A stretch of 64,000 bases of DNA from the IMG/VR virus record IMGVR_UViG_3300010388_000228, positions 34,183 through 98,182 of that record; one strand, 5' to 3'. Position numbers and translations under genes: made by a program. The notes below the pieces were generated by a model. It ran no database searches and had not been told where the DNA came from. It saw nothing but the letters and a program-made list of their open reading frames with translations. The stretch's first letter is position 1; each line of letters begins with the position of its first letter. Below are positions 7,993 to 16,151 of this stretch, piece after piece. Source of the DNA: a virus.

Positions 7993-9069
7993 TTACCATT
8001 TTGCTAATTGTATAATTCTAGCTAAACTATCTTCTTGACCGAATGTAACCGATTCACGCATACCTTGGAAATTAACACCTAGCGGTCCCTGCGCAGTTGA
8101 TGCAGTAGATGGCGGAGTTGCAGGTATTGCAGCATTTGCCGCTTGCGCTACATTGCGTGTAAGCGTATCAGGGCTGTTAAGGTTAGATTGTCCTTGTGCA
8201 ACCGCTTGTTGTGATGCTGCAGTCTTTTGTGATTGTTGACCATGGTACATGTTGATCGCATGCTGCTCATCTGATGGAAGATTTACATACGCTGCGTTTG
8301 CTGCAAGATTTGCATCGGTTTGAGCGTTACCTGATGATACAGTACCGTCGGGATTAACATATCCTGCAGTACCGGGTGCTGCTTTTTGAGCTGCTGCCGG
8401 GTGTGCTGCTGCCGGGTGTGCTGCTGCCGGGTGTGCTGCTGCCGGATGTGCTGCTGCCGGATGTGCTGCTGCAGCTGGTTTATTCCCAGCCATTTGGAAT
8501 CCAGCAGGTGGTTGAATGCCAGCTCTTGCTAGAGCCTGCATTGTTTGCGCACCAATTAATCCGTCAGTTGCTAATGGTTTACCGAATTGATCTTTATTCA
8601 CTTTTTGAAATGCAATGATTTCGTCACGTGTAGTTGGCCATTTTCCGGGAGGAGTAGCTGTTGTTGGTTTTGCGCTTGTACCTTGTTGGGTCGGCTGAGT
8701 AGTTTGACCGGATGCTTTTTTTGCATCTAACTCCTGTTGAGCGTAACTTACATGTTGATGTTTGTGCGGTGTAACAGGTTGTTGCTGAGTTTGCTGATTA
8801 GCAACAGGTTGTTGCTGAGTTTGCTGATTAGCAACAGGTTGTTGAGCAGTAGGTTCTAACTGTTGAAAAAATGCATTAGGATCAGTAAGTACACCTGAGT
8901 TATCAGCATTTTTATTAGCAGCTGCAGTAGCAGCTGCAGCTGCTTCGCCTTGTTTTCGAGTAGCAATACGCTGCTTTGCAGCATCCATCGAAGCATCTTC
9001 GTAAATTGCTAATTTTTCTGTTAATTGTTTAACTCTAAATAAGAGCGCATTTTCTGTAATTTTTATCAT
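7993..9069 (-). CDS. Low-complexity protein with peptidoglycan-binding-like domain
   Basis: 358 aa. Residues 1-45 form a helix; then come Gln/Pro-rich repeats (QQPVANQQT, two and a half copies) and, at about 145-190, a PG_binding_1-like segment (EIIAFQKVN, TDGLIGAQTMQALARAG). Next are five copies of AAAHP and an Ala/Gln-rich stretch. The last 20 residues, with ESVTFGQEDSLARI, nearly repeat the C terminus of the next gene upstream. Such domains in phages usually occur on cell-wall-degrading virion or lysis proteins, but no catalytic domain is visible here. The start follows GGAGATAAG and almost touches the upstream gene. It may be a virion or capsid-core protein; this is an inference from the neighbours. 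Confidence 0.75.
   Translation of the reverse strand: MIKITENALLFRVKQLTEKLAIYEDASMDAAKQRIATRKQGEAAAAATAAANKNADNSGVLTDPNAFFQQLEPTAQQPVANQQTQQQPVANQQTQQQPVTPHKHQHVSYAQQELDAKKASGQTTQPTQQGTSAKPTTATPPGKWPTTRDEIIAFQKVNKDQFGKPLATDGLIGAQTMQALARAGIQPPAGFQMAGNKPAAAAHPAAAHPAAAHPAAAHPAAAHPAAAQKAAPGTAGYVNPDGTVSSGNAQTDANLAANAAYVNLPSDEQHAINMYHGQQSQKTAASQQAVAQGQSNLNSPDTLTRNVAQAANAAIPATPPSTASTAQGPLGVNFQGMRESVTFGQEDSLARIIQLAKW
8390..8475. repeat. 15-bp tandem repeat coding AAAHP
   Basis: About five copies of GTGCTGCTGCCGGGT with single-base variants (GGGT or GGAT). The unit keeps the reading frame, so copy number can change without breaking the gene at 7993-9069. Confidence 0.9.
8773..8844. repeat. 30-bp tandem repeat, 2.4 copies
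   Basis: Units begin at 8773, 8803 and 8833 (each starts AACAGGTTGTTG). The first two are identical, and the third stops after 12 bases. They encode the Gln-rich QQPVANQQTQ repeats and stay in frame. Confidence 0.9.
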
Positions 9070-9070
9070 C

Positions 9071-9829
9071 TTATCTCCATTGGGCTATTTGCAGTATTCT
9101 AGCTAAACTATCTTCTTGTTTAAAGGTAACACTTTCTGAAATGGTTGCAGTTGGATCTTCAAAAATTCCTGGTTCAGGCATATTTGCAGTAGGATCCCTG
9201 TATTCATCACCTTGTGGATTATCAGGAGCAAATTGTTGATACTGTGCGTTATCAGCACCATTAGATTTCATAAATTCTTCCCAATCTAAAATTTGTTGTG
9301 TTTGAGGACCTAAAATACCGTCAGCTTTGATGTTGTAACCTTTTGCTCTCAATTCATATTGTAATTTTTGAATAGCCGGATCAAACTTAGCCCCAGGTTT
9401 TTTTGGTATGCCAGCCGGATGCTGAGGTGTTGGTTTAGATGCAGCACCATGTTGAGGCGCACCATACGCAGGAGCTTTATCTAAATCACTTAGATCTCCT
9501 ACTTTATCTTCTGGAGGTATAAACGATCCAGGATGGTCTTGTGCAAAACTAGTATCCGACACATTAAACTGGTGCGGGTCTACAGGCGGTGCTTCATATG
9601 GTTTAGGTTGTGCATTTAACAAATTAGTTGCTAAGTCGGGTGCATCGCCTGCGCCTGTTGACGCTAATGGTCCTTTTTTCATTCTTTCTTTTGTAGCTTG
9701 TATGCTGCGAGTCTGATCATCAAACGGACTAACACCGTGTACATTCCAATCAGCTTCATTAATAATTTGGATTAATTCTCTTAAAGAACTAACGGAATTT
9801 TGAAGCGCGGTTTCTAAAATTTCTTTCAT
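9071..9829 (-). CDS. Peptidoglycan-binding-domain protein, paralogue of the next gene
   Basis: 252 aa. A helical N terminus is followed by a Pro-rich linker (APQHGAASKPTPQHPAGIPKK) and, at about 150-190, a clear PG_binding_1 motif (AIQKLQYELRAKGY, KADGILGPQTQQIL). The C terminus carries ESVTFKQEDSLARI, shared with the neighbour at 7993. The two genes look like a duplicated pair, with the tail and PG-binding segment kept and the linkers diverged. The start codon, preceded by GAGGAAT, lies 41 nt inside the end of the large upstream gene. Role unknown; a structural or cell-wall-contacting protein is likely. Confidence 0.75.
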   Translation of the reverse strand: MKEILETALQNSVSSLRELIQIINEADWNVHGVSPFDDQTRSIQATKERMKKGPLASTGAGDAPDLATNLLNAQPKPYEAPPVDPHQFNVSDTSFAQDHPGSFIPPEDKVGDLSDLDKAPAYGAPQHGAASKPTPQHPAGIPKKPGAKFDPAIQKLQYELRAKGYNIKADGILGPQTQQILDWEEFMKSNGADNAQYQQFAPDNPQGDEYRDPTANMPEPGIFEDPTATISESVTFKQEDSLARILQIAQWR

Positions 9830-12128
9830 AATTATTCCTCATTGTTTTACGAATTTTTTGTTTGTCTAAACTATCATATCGACGGCGACCGCCAAATCCT
9901 TGTAATTCTCTCATTAACAACTCAATACTCTGGCCATCGTCATTATTATGATCAGTATGGCTAACTCCTGCTAATCGTAATACATCGTTTTGTTCTTGAT
10001 CGGCTGAGCTAGGGTCTAATTTGCTAACTTTATCTAATATATACTTTACATCGTCTTCTGTTGCGTCGTTGCCATACTCGCCGTCTTTAAAACTTTTAAT
10101 AATTTTAATTTTAACTCTAGCACCGCCAATTGTGAAGTTTTCTTCTTCTTTATTCCAAAATCCTTCAATTGAATTTAGAATTCGTTGTTTAACAGGTAAG
10201 TTTTCCTCTTCTGGTTCACCTCCGGCATCATCCATATCACATTCGCCAAATCCAGCTTCGCATGGTGTCATTCCGCTTTCTCTAATAAGATCGCGCATAG
10301 TCATACCTTCAGCAATCGGTGTATCTAAGTTAGCACCGGCAGCTTTAGCTTTAATAAGTTTAGCTTTGATTTTTGATTTTTTAGAATTAGCTCCTTCTTG
10401 AATCGGAGCTGCTGGAGGAACTTCACCTTCTGCACCTGGAGCTGCTGGAGGAACTTCACCTTCTGCACCCGGAGCTGCTGGAGGAACTTCACCGCCCTCT
10501 GGAGGAACTTCACCGCCCTCTGGAGGCATTCCGCCTAAATCTGGAGGCATTCCGCCACCGCCAAGTGCAGGCATGCCGCCGCCTAAATCTTCAGGAGGAG
10601 CGCCTGGATCTGCAGCCGGTGCAGGTGGAGGAGTTGATCCGTCGGCCATTGGTGGTAAATCAGTGCCGCCTAACTGGTCATCACCAAATTTTAATTCTCT
10701 TGCAACATCTGCATCTTTTCGTGTAATATATGCTTGCAATAATGCTCGTATATCTAAGTTTTCATCAACCTCAAGATCTTCGAGTTCATCAAAAAATGCA
10801 GGATCGTCAATTAACCCTCTTAACTCTGTCTTAAGAGTATCTAGATCTGGTCCTTGTTTAAGTTCATTTTGTAATTTATCATTTAATTTCTTAATGGCAG
10901 CAGTTCTTGCGTTTTTGTTGCTACTAAATATTTCATTTTCATCTTCCATCATAATGTGATGAATAAAAGATTCAAACGTTTCTTCTGGATCAAAACTTTC
11001 GTTCTTATGGCTCTTATAGCCTTTGTTTTTCATTGAGTGTGCTAATGCCCAAGGGTTATCAATTTCCTTGTGGTTCTTCATTGCTTTAACAGTACCTTCC
11101 CAACCTTTAGGAGCTTTTTCACCTAAGAAGTAATCTGAAGATAATTCACATACAGGCAATTCGCTTTCGTCTACAATGTTATATAAGAACGGAAATACTG
11201 ATTTCATATCTTCATTAAACGTGCGTACTGTTAATCGATCAATCCAGTCATTCATAACTGTTTCTGGAATTACTTTTTCTTCTTGCGTAGTAAATGATTC
11301 TGCAAATTGTTGATAATATGCAGGACGTTGTAAGCTGTTAATTTCTTTTTTTACTAATTCAATGCGGTCAATTACGCGTGATGTAACATCTCCCATTGCT
11401 TCTGATATTTGTGATTGACGATTAACGTAACCTTTAAATTTACGTAAACTTGCTAATTCTTCACTAAGTTTAGTAATGTGTTTACCAATATCGTCATACG
11501 GAATTCCACCGTGTTTAATATGTTCTGCTAGTGCGCGAGCACCTTGTAAATGCTTATACGGATATTTAAATCGTTCACCATCTGCATTTTCTATGTATAT
11601 GCATTCAATATGCATAGTACGTCCAGCAGCTAACTCTGGGTTAATAGGTTGATTATGTTTAACTATTAATCGAGCTTCACCTAAGTCTTGGTAGCTCATT
11701 CTAGAAGTACCAAACATTTTACTTTCCATCATTGTTTGTTCCTTGGGTTTTGCTTGAAACTGATAGTCTCGTTTGTCTAAGTTGCTCTTTCCGATGTTTT
11801 GTACATCAAAGTTTAATAAGCGATTTTTAGCAAATTTTCTAAATGATCTTATAAATTTAAATGCATTGTGGTGTGTAGTATTTGACTTATCGTCTACTAG
11901 GTCTCCACTAACTTGCACTACAACTCCGTCATCCAAATCTAAAGTAATAGTAATAGTCCCTAATGGCTCTCCGTCTTCAATGTATTCAAACTCAAAGAAC
12001 CGTGCTTTTGGAATATCAACTTTTTTACTCAATACTTCTGCATTTTCGTCGCCCATTTTAATGTTTGAGAAACGTGTTTCTATTTTGCCATAAAGGTCTT
12101 TAGCAATTTTATCTAAATTATTGTCCAT
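9789..12128 (-). CDS. Large virion-type protein with Pro/Gly-rich linker
   Basis: 779 aa from ATG 12128 (the frame is open to 12215, but that part overlaps terminase and has no start signal). Residues 1-270 are mixed alpha/beta and include KMFGTSRMSYQDLGEARLIV and HLQGARALAEHIKHGG, stretches I associate with a conserved cyanophage virion-type protein. A central NPWALAHSMKNKGYKSHK motif is followed by coiled, acidic helices. A Pro/Gly-rich linker (PPEGGEV and PPAAPGAEGEV repeats) leads to a C-terminal domain with CEAGFGECDMDD and basic RRRYDSLDKQKIRKTMRNN. Position between terminase and the capsid or wall-binding genes supports a structural role. A late promoter box ends 4 nt before the ATG and no Shine-Dalgarno sequence is seen. 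Confidence 0.7.
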   Translation of the reverse strand: MDNNLDKIAKDLYGKIETRFSNIKMGDENAEVLSKKVDIPKARFFEFEYIEDGEPLGTITITLDLDDGVVVQVSGDLVDDKSNTTHHNAFKFIRSFRKFAKNRLLNFDVQNIGKSNLDKRDYQFQAKPKEQTMMESKMFGTSRMSYQDLGEARLIVKHNQPINPELAAGRTMHIECIYIENADGERFKYPYKHLQGARALAEHIKHGGIPYDDIGKHITKLSEELASLRKFKGYVNRQSQISEAMGDVTSRVIDRIELVKKEINSLQRPAYYQQFAESFTTQEEKVIPETVMNDWIDRLTVRTFNEDMKSVFPFLYNIVDESELPVCELSSDYFLGEKAPKGWEGTVKAMKNHKEIDNPWALAHSMKNKGYKSHKNESFDPEETFESFIHHIMMEDENEIFSSNKNARTAAIKKLNDKLQNELKQGPDLDTLKTELRGLIDDPAFFDELEDLEVDENLDIRALLQAYITRKDADVARELKFGDDQLGGTDLPPMADGSTPPPAPAADPGAPPEDLGGGMPALGGGGMPPDLGGMPPEGGEVPPEGGEVPPAAPGAEGEVPPAAPGAEGEVPPAAPIQEGANSKKSKIKAKLIKAKAAGANLDTPIAEGMTMRDLIRESGMTPCEAGFGECDMDDAGGEPEEENLPVKQRILNSIEGFWNKEEENFTIGGARVKIKIIKSFKDGEYGNDATEDDVKYILDKVSKLDPSSADQEQNDVLRLAGVSHTDHNNDDGQSIELLMRELQGFGGRRRYDSLDKQKIRKTMRNNYERNFRNRASKFR
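10400..10530. repeat. 33-bp repeats coding PPAAPGAEGEV
   Basis: Three near-identical units with the core GGAGCTGCTGGAGGAACTTC, then two shorter units (GGAACTTCACCGCCCTCTGG). All are in frame within the gene at 9789-12128 and make a flexible linker of variable length. Confidence 0.85.
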
Positions 12129-12132
12129 ATTA

Positions 12133-12140
12133 TATTTATC
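12133..12140 (-). promoter_or_regulatory. Late promoter box abutting a start codon
   Basis: The minus strand reads GATAAATA, then TAAT, then the ATG at 12128. It overlaps the stop of the terminase gene. By the T4 spacing, transcription would start at or within a base or two of the ATG, giving a leaderless message. Confidence 0.5.
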
Positions 12141-13731
12141 ACATATTAGAGGAAACAAATATTGGTAGAGGTGCTTCCCAGTCCTCAAATCGCTCTTCAA
12201 TCCGCATTCTTTCAAATACCAAAGGATCCCACTCTGCTAGTATGTCAATCATTCTTACTATTAATAGTAATGCTGCTACTAAATCGTCGTGTTGTCCCGG
12301 TTTACCTTTAAAACTAATGCCATGTGCGATAAAAGATTTTAGTTCGGTTATTAAAGGTTTACTGTTAATTACCATCTTATCTTCTTCAACAAAATATTTT
12401 AATTTTGAACATGCAGCAATTTTATTATTAAAGGTTGTATTAAATCCTTTGCGGAATTTGCGAACATGCCCCTTTCTGCCCGGCTCGCTTACAAATAATC
12501 CCGGAAATGTTTCTTCTCCTAAGTTGTCAATTACTACTAGTGCGCTTTCACCTACCGTATTGTTTTCTACTGACCAGTATACTGAGTTGTATTGGTCGGC
12601 GCCAATCTCATCTTGTATATATAATAGTACATCTCTAAATAACTTTACCTGTCCTTGGATTGGAGTAATGTTATGATGCCATTCTGCTACTTGTACCATT
12701 GACGGTAATTCAAATACTGATATTGCAGAATAGTCCCCGCCTGTACCTAAACTTGGATCCAATGCTACTAAATATAAATTACCAGCAGTTGGTGCTTTAT
12801 ACCATCTAACTTGTCCCATTTTCATTATTGGCTCTTTACCGTATAGTTCAACTAATTTTAAACTGTTAATAAGAGTTTCGTCGTATACTAAGAATTCGCA
12901 GCCGTATTCACGTCTAAACTTTTCTTCACCAATACGACCTAATTCGTCTTTCTTCCATTCTTCATCGCGATCTGGGTGATCCCACCAGTCAGAACGAAAT
13001 CCAGAGAATCCGTTAATTCCGATCCTATCTGCTTTCTCATTACCAAATTCATCAAAACATTGTTGGCTTTCTTTCCATATAGTAGCAAATTGATCTTCGT
13101 CACTATTTGGTGTAGAAGTAATAATACAACGTCCACCAGTTGCTAGTGTAGGTGAAATAGAAGTCCAAAACTCTTCAGCAATGTTAGGTTGTAAGAACGC
13201 AAACTCATCGCAATACAGTAACGAAATAGACATACCTCGTCCTGTTGTACCTGTTGTAGTTTGACTTACAATACGTGAACCGTTATCGAACTCCATAGAC
13301 CCTTTGTTATAACTAATAACACCAGCACGTAAAAAGTCTGGACAAAGTTCATATCCATAACGTATACGTTGCATAATCTCTTGAGCACCTGTATATTTGT
13401 GCGCTGCAATTAGAATAGTTTGGTCCGGGTGAAACATTGCATACCATAATAAGTATGCAGATGCACACGTAGTTTTACCACTTTGTCGTGGTAACATGTT
13501 AATATTAAAACGATGTGCGTGATAACAATTTAACAAATTAACCTGATAATCAAACGGCTGGAATAATAACTTTCCTTTTACTGAGTGTTGAATATGAAAA
13601 AAGTATCTTGAAAAATATAAATACCCATCAGTTGGATCGGCACACATTCGTAAATCAGTAATCTGTTGTTCTTCAAATCGTTCAGTTTTATGAGCTTTTT
13701 TAGTTAAAACACCATCTAAACTTTTAGCCAT
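12139..13731 (-). CDS. 17: Terminase large subunit gp17
   Basis: 530 aa from the ATG at 13731 with AAAGGAT upstream. gp17 is the ATP-driven packaging motor and nuclease that cuts concatemers. Walker A is PRQSGKTT at 81-88 and Walker B is LLYCDE at 171-176, followed by the coupling motif TSTPNS at about 206-211. The RNase H-like nuclease starts with VALDPSLGTGGDYSAI at about 322-336 (first metal-binding Asp at 325) and ends with the HDD of KPGQHDDLVAALLL near the C terminus. A rho-independent terminator lies just upstream, so this gene probably has its own promoter; GTAAATAC after the terminator is a weak candidate. Confidence 0.96.
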   Translation of the reverse strand: MAKSLDGVLTKKAHKTERFEEQQITDLRMCADPTDGYLYFSRYFFHIQHSVKGKLLFQPFDYQVNLLNCYHAHRFNINMLPRQSGKTTCASAYLLWYAMFHPDQTILIAAHKYTGAQEIMQRIRYGYELCPDFLRAGVISYNKGSMEFDNGSRIVSQTTTGTTGRGMSISLLYCDEFAFLQPNIAEEFWTSISPTLATGGRCIITSTPNSDEDQFATIWKESQQCFDEFGNEKADRIGINGFSGFRSDWWDHPDRDEEWKKDELGRIGEEKFRREYGCEFLVYDETLINSLKLVELYGKEPIMKMGQVRWYKAPTAGNLYLVALDPSLGTGGDYSAISVFELPSMVQVAEWHHNITPIQGQVKLFRDVLLYIQDEIGADQYNSVYWSVENNTVGESALVVIDNLGEETFPGLFVSEPGRKGHVRKFRKGFNTTFNNKIAACSKLKYFVEEDKMVINSKPLITELKSFIAHGISFKGKPGQHDDLVAALLLIVRMIDILAEWDPLVFERMRIEERFEDWEAPLPIFVSSNM

Positions 13732-13768
13732 ATAATATCCTTTATCTGTCTTATTGTATTTACAAAAA

Positions 13769-13791
13769 AAAGCGGACATAATGTCCGCTTT
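13769..13791 (-). terminator. Rho-independent terminator before the terminase gene
   Basis: On the minus strand a 10-bp stem (AAAGCGGACA / TGTCCGCTTT, 3-nt loop TTA) is followed by a run of eight T. It starts 5 nt after the stop of the small gene at 13796 and separates it from terminase. Confidence 0.9.
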
Positions 13792-13795
13792 GTGA

Positions 13796-13996
13796 TTATC
13801 TTGGAGGATTATCTGTTAGTTCGATTGTGCAGTGTTTACCTTTTCTAGCTTGTAATTTCTTTTCTTTTTCAGCTTTATGAATAGCAGCATCTAACTCAGG
13901 AGACCCGTCTACACCGCCTGGATATATTCTCCACGGAAATTCATGATTGTAATTAAAAATTGCAACATTAATAATTGGATCATAATCAGGATCCAT
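13796..13996 (-). CDS. Small hypothetical protein, possibly the frameshifted end of the upstream gene
   Basis: 66 aa from the ATG at 13996, but this ATG has no ribosome binding site and the frame stays open upstream for about 31 more codons, back to an 11-A run at the end of the gene at 14089. The upstream part reads like protein (SEDRHKAEHDHVYGG, then RGGFTADQAFSKP) and has no other start codon. Either the A run causes a -1 frameshift that fuses the two, or one A is missing in the assembly. The visible protein is basic, with DPIINVAIFNYNHEFPWRIYPGG in two strands and a Lys-rich helix. It is not recognised. Confidence 0.6.
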   Translation of the reverse strand: MDPDYDPIINVAIFNYNHEFPWRIYPGGVDGSPELDAAIHKAEKEKKLQARKGKHCTIELTDNPPR

Positions 13997-14088
13997 GATT
14001 GATCGTGGTTTAGAAAATGCTTGATCTGCTGTAAATCCGCCTCTTCCGCCGTATACATGATCATGTTCGGCTTTATGACGATCCTCAC

Positions 14089-14556
14089 TTATTTTTTTTT
14101 TTGGCTACGTAATTTAACGTTTTCGTATAAATCAGAAAGATTTTGAATTAACGCTTCGTGAACTTGAGGATTGCCGCCGCCATTTACTTTACGTGCTTCT
14201 CTGTCTTTTTTATCGCCTTGATGAATTAATGCATCAATGCCGTACGTTGTTGGACCAACATCACCGTCTACTTCATTTTTATACCCATCACCGATAACAA
14301 TTTCAGCGTCATGATCATGTGGAATGTCTTTTGGTTCTGCATCAGTATCACTGCCAATTCCTTTTAGTACATCAATTAATTCACGAATACCATCTGCACC
14401 TTTGCTATTAATAGTAAGATTCATATTTAATGATTCGTCAGGTGGTTGACTACCATGAATAATAGCTGCAGGCATTTCGCCGCCACATTCTTCAATTGAC
14501 GGGTTGCACCCTTCTTCAATGCTTTTCATTGTTTGCATTAACTGTTTAAAATCCAT
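14089..14556 (-). CDS. Hypothetical protein upstream of the A-rich slippery run
   Basis: 155 aa, not recognised. It starts with a helix that holds two Cys (SIEEGCNPSIEEC), followed by NMNLTINSKGADGIRELIDVLKGI, a short alpha/beta unit, and then a His/Asp-rich stretch (DIPHDHDAEIVIGDG). It ends in QKKK coded by CAA and nine more A. The start ATG shares its A with the stop of the upstream gene (TAATG), so translation is coupled. It lies within the packaging cluster between the two terminase genes and is probably a virion or assembly protein; the true product may continue into the next frame. Confidence 0.65.
   Translation of the reverse strand: MDFKQLMQTMKSIEEGCNPSIEECGGEMPAAIIHGSQPPDESLNMNLTINSKGADGIRELIDVLKGIGSDTDAEPKDIPHDHDAEIVIGDGYKNEVDGDVGPTTYGIDALIHQGDKKDREARKVNGGGNPQVHEALIQNLSDLYENVKLRSQKKK
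14092..14102 (-). other. Run of 11 A: candidate -1 frameshift site
   Basis: The mRNA reads CC, eleven A, TAA GTG AGG. In frame it ends the gene at TAA. A -1 slip gives AAA ATA AGT GAG GAT and opens the frame that runs to 13796. A missing base in the homopolymer would give the same picture. Confidence 0.55.
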
Positions 14557-15179
14557 TAGTTTATTCCTTTAGCAGTCGGTAATGTAACTTTTTTAGATCC
14601 AACTGGACTAGTAGTTCCAATTGTTTTATCATATTTGGCACTTGTTGCTGCTTTTTCAACAGGCGCTTTTTTTGCTAATAGTTGATCATTAACACCCTTA
14701 TACTGTTCACCTTGATGTTTAACTTTGTTAAGTTCTTTTAACAATGACATTACATTTGATTGGCCTGCTAAGTGCTGATTGCTTTCTTTATCGTAATCTT
14801 TACCTAATAATGCGTCACCTGATGTTTCATCAAATTTGTGATTAAGCTCTTCTTCTTCAACTTCTTTAAGATTGCGAACTTTAACACAGCATTCACTTAA
14901 CCCTAATGCATCAGCAGCAAGCTGTCTTACTTGAAAACTAGTTGCAGGGTATGTTAATATAACATCATATGTAGTAACATTGATGTTGTGATGTTCAGGA
15001 AAATCAACTTGTGTTTCTTGAATTGGAGTGCGAGTGCTTTCTGAAAACGATTCAACTGTAAATCTTTCTAATGCACTTTTAAGTTTATTAATATTGTCTT
15101 GTGGATGTTCTCCCACAAGTTTAATTTTAAATTCATAAACTTGTTTTGATTCTAATAAATGTTGTCTAAATGATTTCAT
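14556..15179 (-). CDS. Hypothetical protein in packaging cluster
   Basis: 207 aa, not recognised. Residues 1-95 look like a compact alpha/beta domain: after MKSFRQHLLESK comes a strand (YEFKIKLVG), a helix (NINKLKSALERF), a second strand pair (NVTTYDVILTYPA) and a helix (QVRQLAADALG), in the style of a ferredoxin-like fold. The rest is charged and probably unfolded, with a Lys-rich basic tail (VGSKKVTLPTAKG). The MKSFRQHLLE start resembles short N-terminal helices on many T4-like virion proteins. Start chosen from AAGGAT. Confidence 0.65.
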   Translation of the reverse strand: MKSFRQHLLESKQVYEFKIKLVGEHPQDNINKLKSALERFTVESFSESTRTPIQETQVDFPEHHNINVTTYDVILTYPATSFQVRQLAADALGLSECCVKVRNLKEVEEEELNHKFDETSGDALLGKDYDKESNQHLAGQSNVMSLLKELNKVKHQGEQYKGVNDQLLAKKAPVEKAATSAKYDKTIGTTSPVGSKKVTLPTAKGIN

Positions 15180-15197
15180 AATATATCCTTGATATTA

Positions 15198-15205
15198 TAT
15201 TTATT
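15198..15205 (-). promoter_or_regulatory. Possible late promoter box (AATAAATA)
   Basis: The box overlaps the end of the terminase small-subunit gene, 18 nt before the ATG at 15179, and an AAGGAT ribosome binding site lies between. It differs from the T4 consensus at the first base, which is also variable in cyanophage late promoters. Confidence 0.3.
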
Positions 15206-15680
15206 TCATATTCTTCAATTTTTCGATCAGACTATTACGGTCGGTAACGATAAATCCTTCGCCTGAAATATTAACACCGTTGTCTTCTGGGTGAGCATCG
15301 TTGTCTAATTTTTGTTTCTTAATCTGAAGTTCGATCATTTTAATTTTCTTATCAATTTTTGCCGACTTAGCATCAATTGCGTTCTTAAGCATACTTGCAG
15401 CTACTTCAAATACCCGGCCGCTGTATCGAGCTTCAACATTCATTCCTAAATCCATTAAGTCGTCATACGCATCCGTTGCACGCTGCGCTAATGCATCAAA
15501 CTCTGAATCACTAGCATCGCCTAGCCCTTTTACTTGTGGTAATGCTGCTGATATTTTATCAAATTCAGCCATGTCTCGAAGTAACGGAACTGGTCCAGCC
15601 GGTACTGCAGGCGTAGTATCTTCTTTTATAATTGTTTTACTTTCTGGTAAATTTAGAAGGTCTTCTAATTTGCGGGTCAT
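15201..15680 (-). CDS. 16: Terminase small subunit gp16
   Basis: 159 aa, close to the T4 gp16 length. The small subunit forms a ring that recognises DNA and regulates gp17. The N terminus KLEDLLNLPES is the usual start of this family. The central coiled-coil helices (YDDLMDLGMNVEARYSGRVF, AASMLKNAIDAKSAKIDKKI, KMIELQIKKQKL) follow cyanophage gp16 as I know it, and the C terminus GFIVTDRNSLIEKLKN is the segment that contacts gp17 in relatives. Start from GAGGAT. Three small genes and a terminator separate it from gp17, whereas the two genes are adjacent in T4. Confidence 0.8.
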   Translation of the reverse strand: MTRKLEDLLNLPESKTIIKEDTTPAVPAGPVPLLRDMAEFDKISAALPQVKGLGDASDSEFDALAQRATDAYDDLMDLGMNVEARYSGRVFEVAASMLKNAIDAKSAKIDKKIKMIELQIKKQKLDNDAHPEDNGVNISGEGFIVTDRNSLIEKLKNMK

Positions 15681-15710
15681 GAATTATCCTCATATAGTAT
15701 ACTATTTAAG

Positions 15711-16151
15711 TTATTTGGACCCGTTATGAAAAATATCATTTTCATTTATAACTCTAAATACTAATCCATGTTGTTTACAATAAGCAGTAGCAGCTGCCCA
15801 TTTTGCTTGATTTTTAATAAACTGCGCTTGATTGTATTTGTTTTTACCAACACGTTCTAATATATGTTGACTTGCAGGTTTTATTTCAATTACTTCATTA
15901 TGTATATGATTGTTTTTATCTACGTACTGAATAAAAAAATCTGGCAAATAAATAGTGTTACGATTAGTAAGAGGATCTCGATACGGTATAGTGATTGCTT
16001 CGCTTGCCCATTTGTGAATTGCAGGATTTGTATCACACATACTCATAAAAGTCATTTCCCAAGAACTTCTGTAGAATGGTATTTTTGTCCCTACATATTT
16101 TGCTGGATTTTTAGGTGTAAATTTTCCTTTAGCAAATTTACGACTACTCAT
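15711..16151 (-). CDS. 4: gp4-type head completion protein / TnsA-like nuclease fold
   Basis: 146 aa. T4 gp4 completes the packaged head before neck attachment. The segment KFTPKNPAKYVG, then IPFYRSSWEMTFMSMCD and NPAIHKWASEAITIPYRDPL, then the strand IYLPDFFIQYVD and VIEIKP, closely follows T4 gp4 (KNPxKYxG, YRSxWE, W.SE...IPY, IEIKP). The E of the YRSSWE motif, the D of LPDFF, and E-x-K (IEIKP) form the acid and lysine set of a restriction-like nuclease. The ATG overlaps the upstream stop by 4 nt (ATGA). Confidence 0.88.
   Translation of the reverse strand: MSSRKFAKGKFTPKNPAKYVGTKIPFYRSSWEMTFMSMCDTNPAIHKWASEAITIPYRDPLTNRNTIYLPDFFIQYVDKNNHIHNEVIEIKPASQHILERVGKNKYNQAQFIKNQAKWAAATAYCKQHGLVFRVINENDIFHNGSK

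Noticed and set aside
8390-8475. CRISPR-like repeats
   Set aside because: Units are 15 bp, contiguous without spacers and in frame within a gene.
10021-10401. 126-aa plus-strand frame
   Set aside because: Antisense of the virion-type protein at 9789, Ser/Pro-rich, without start signal.
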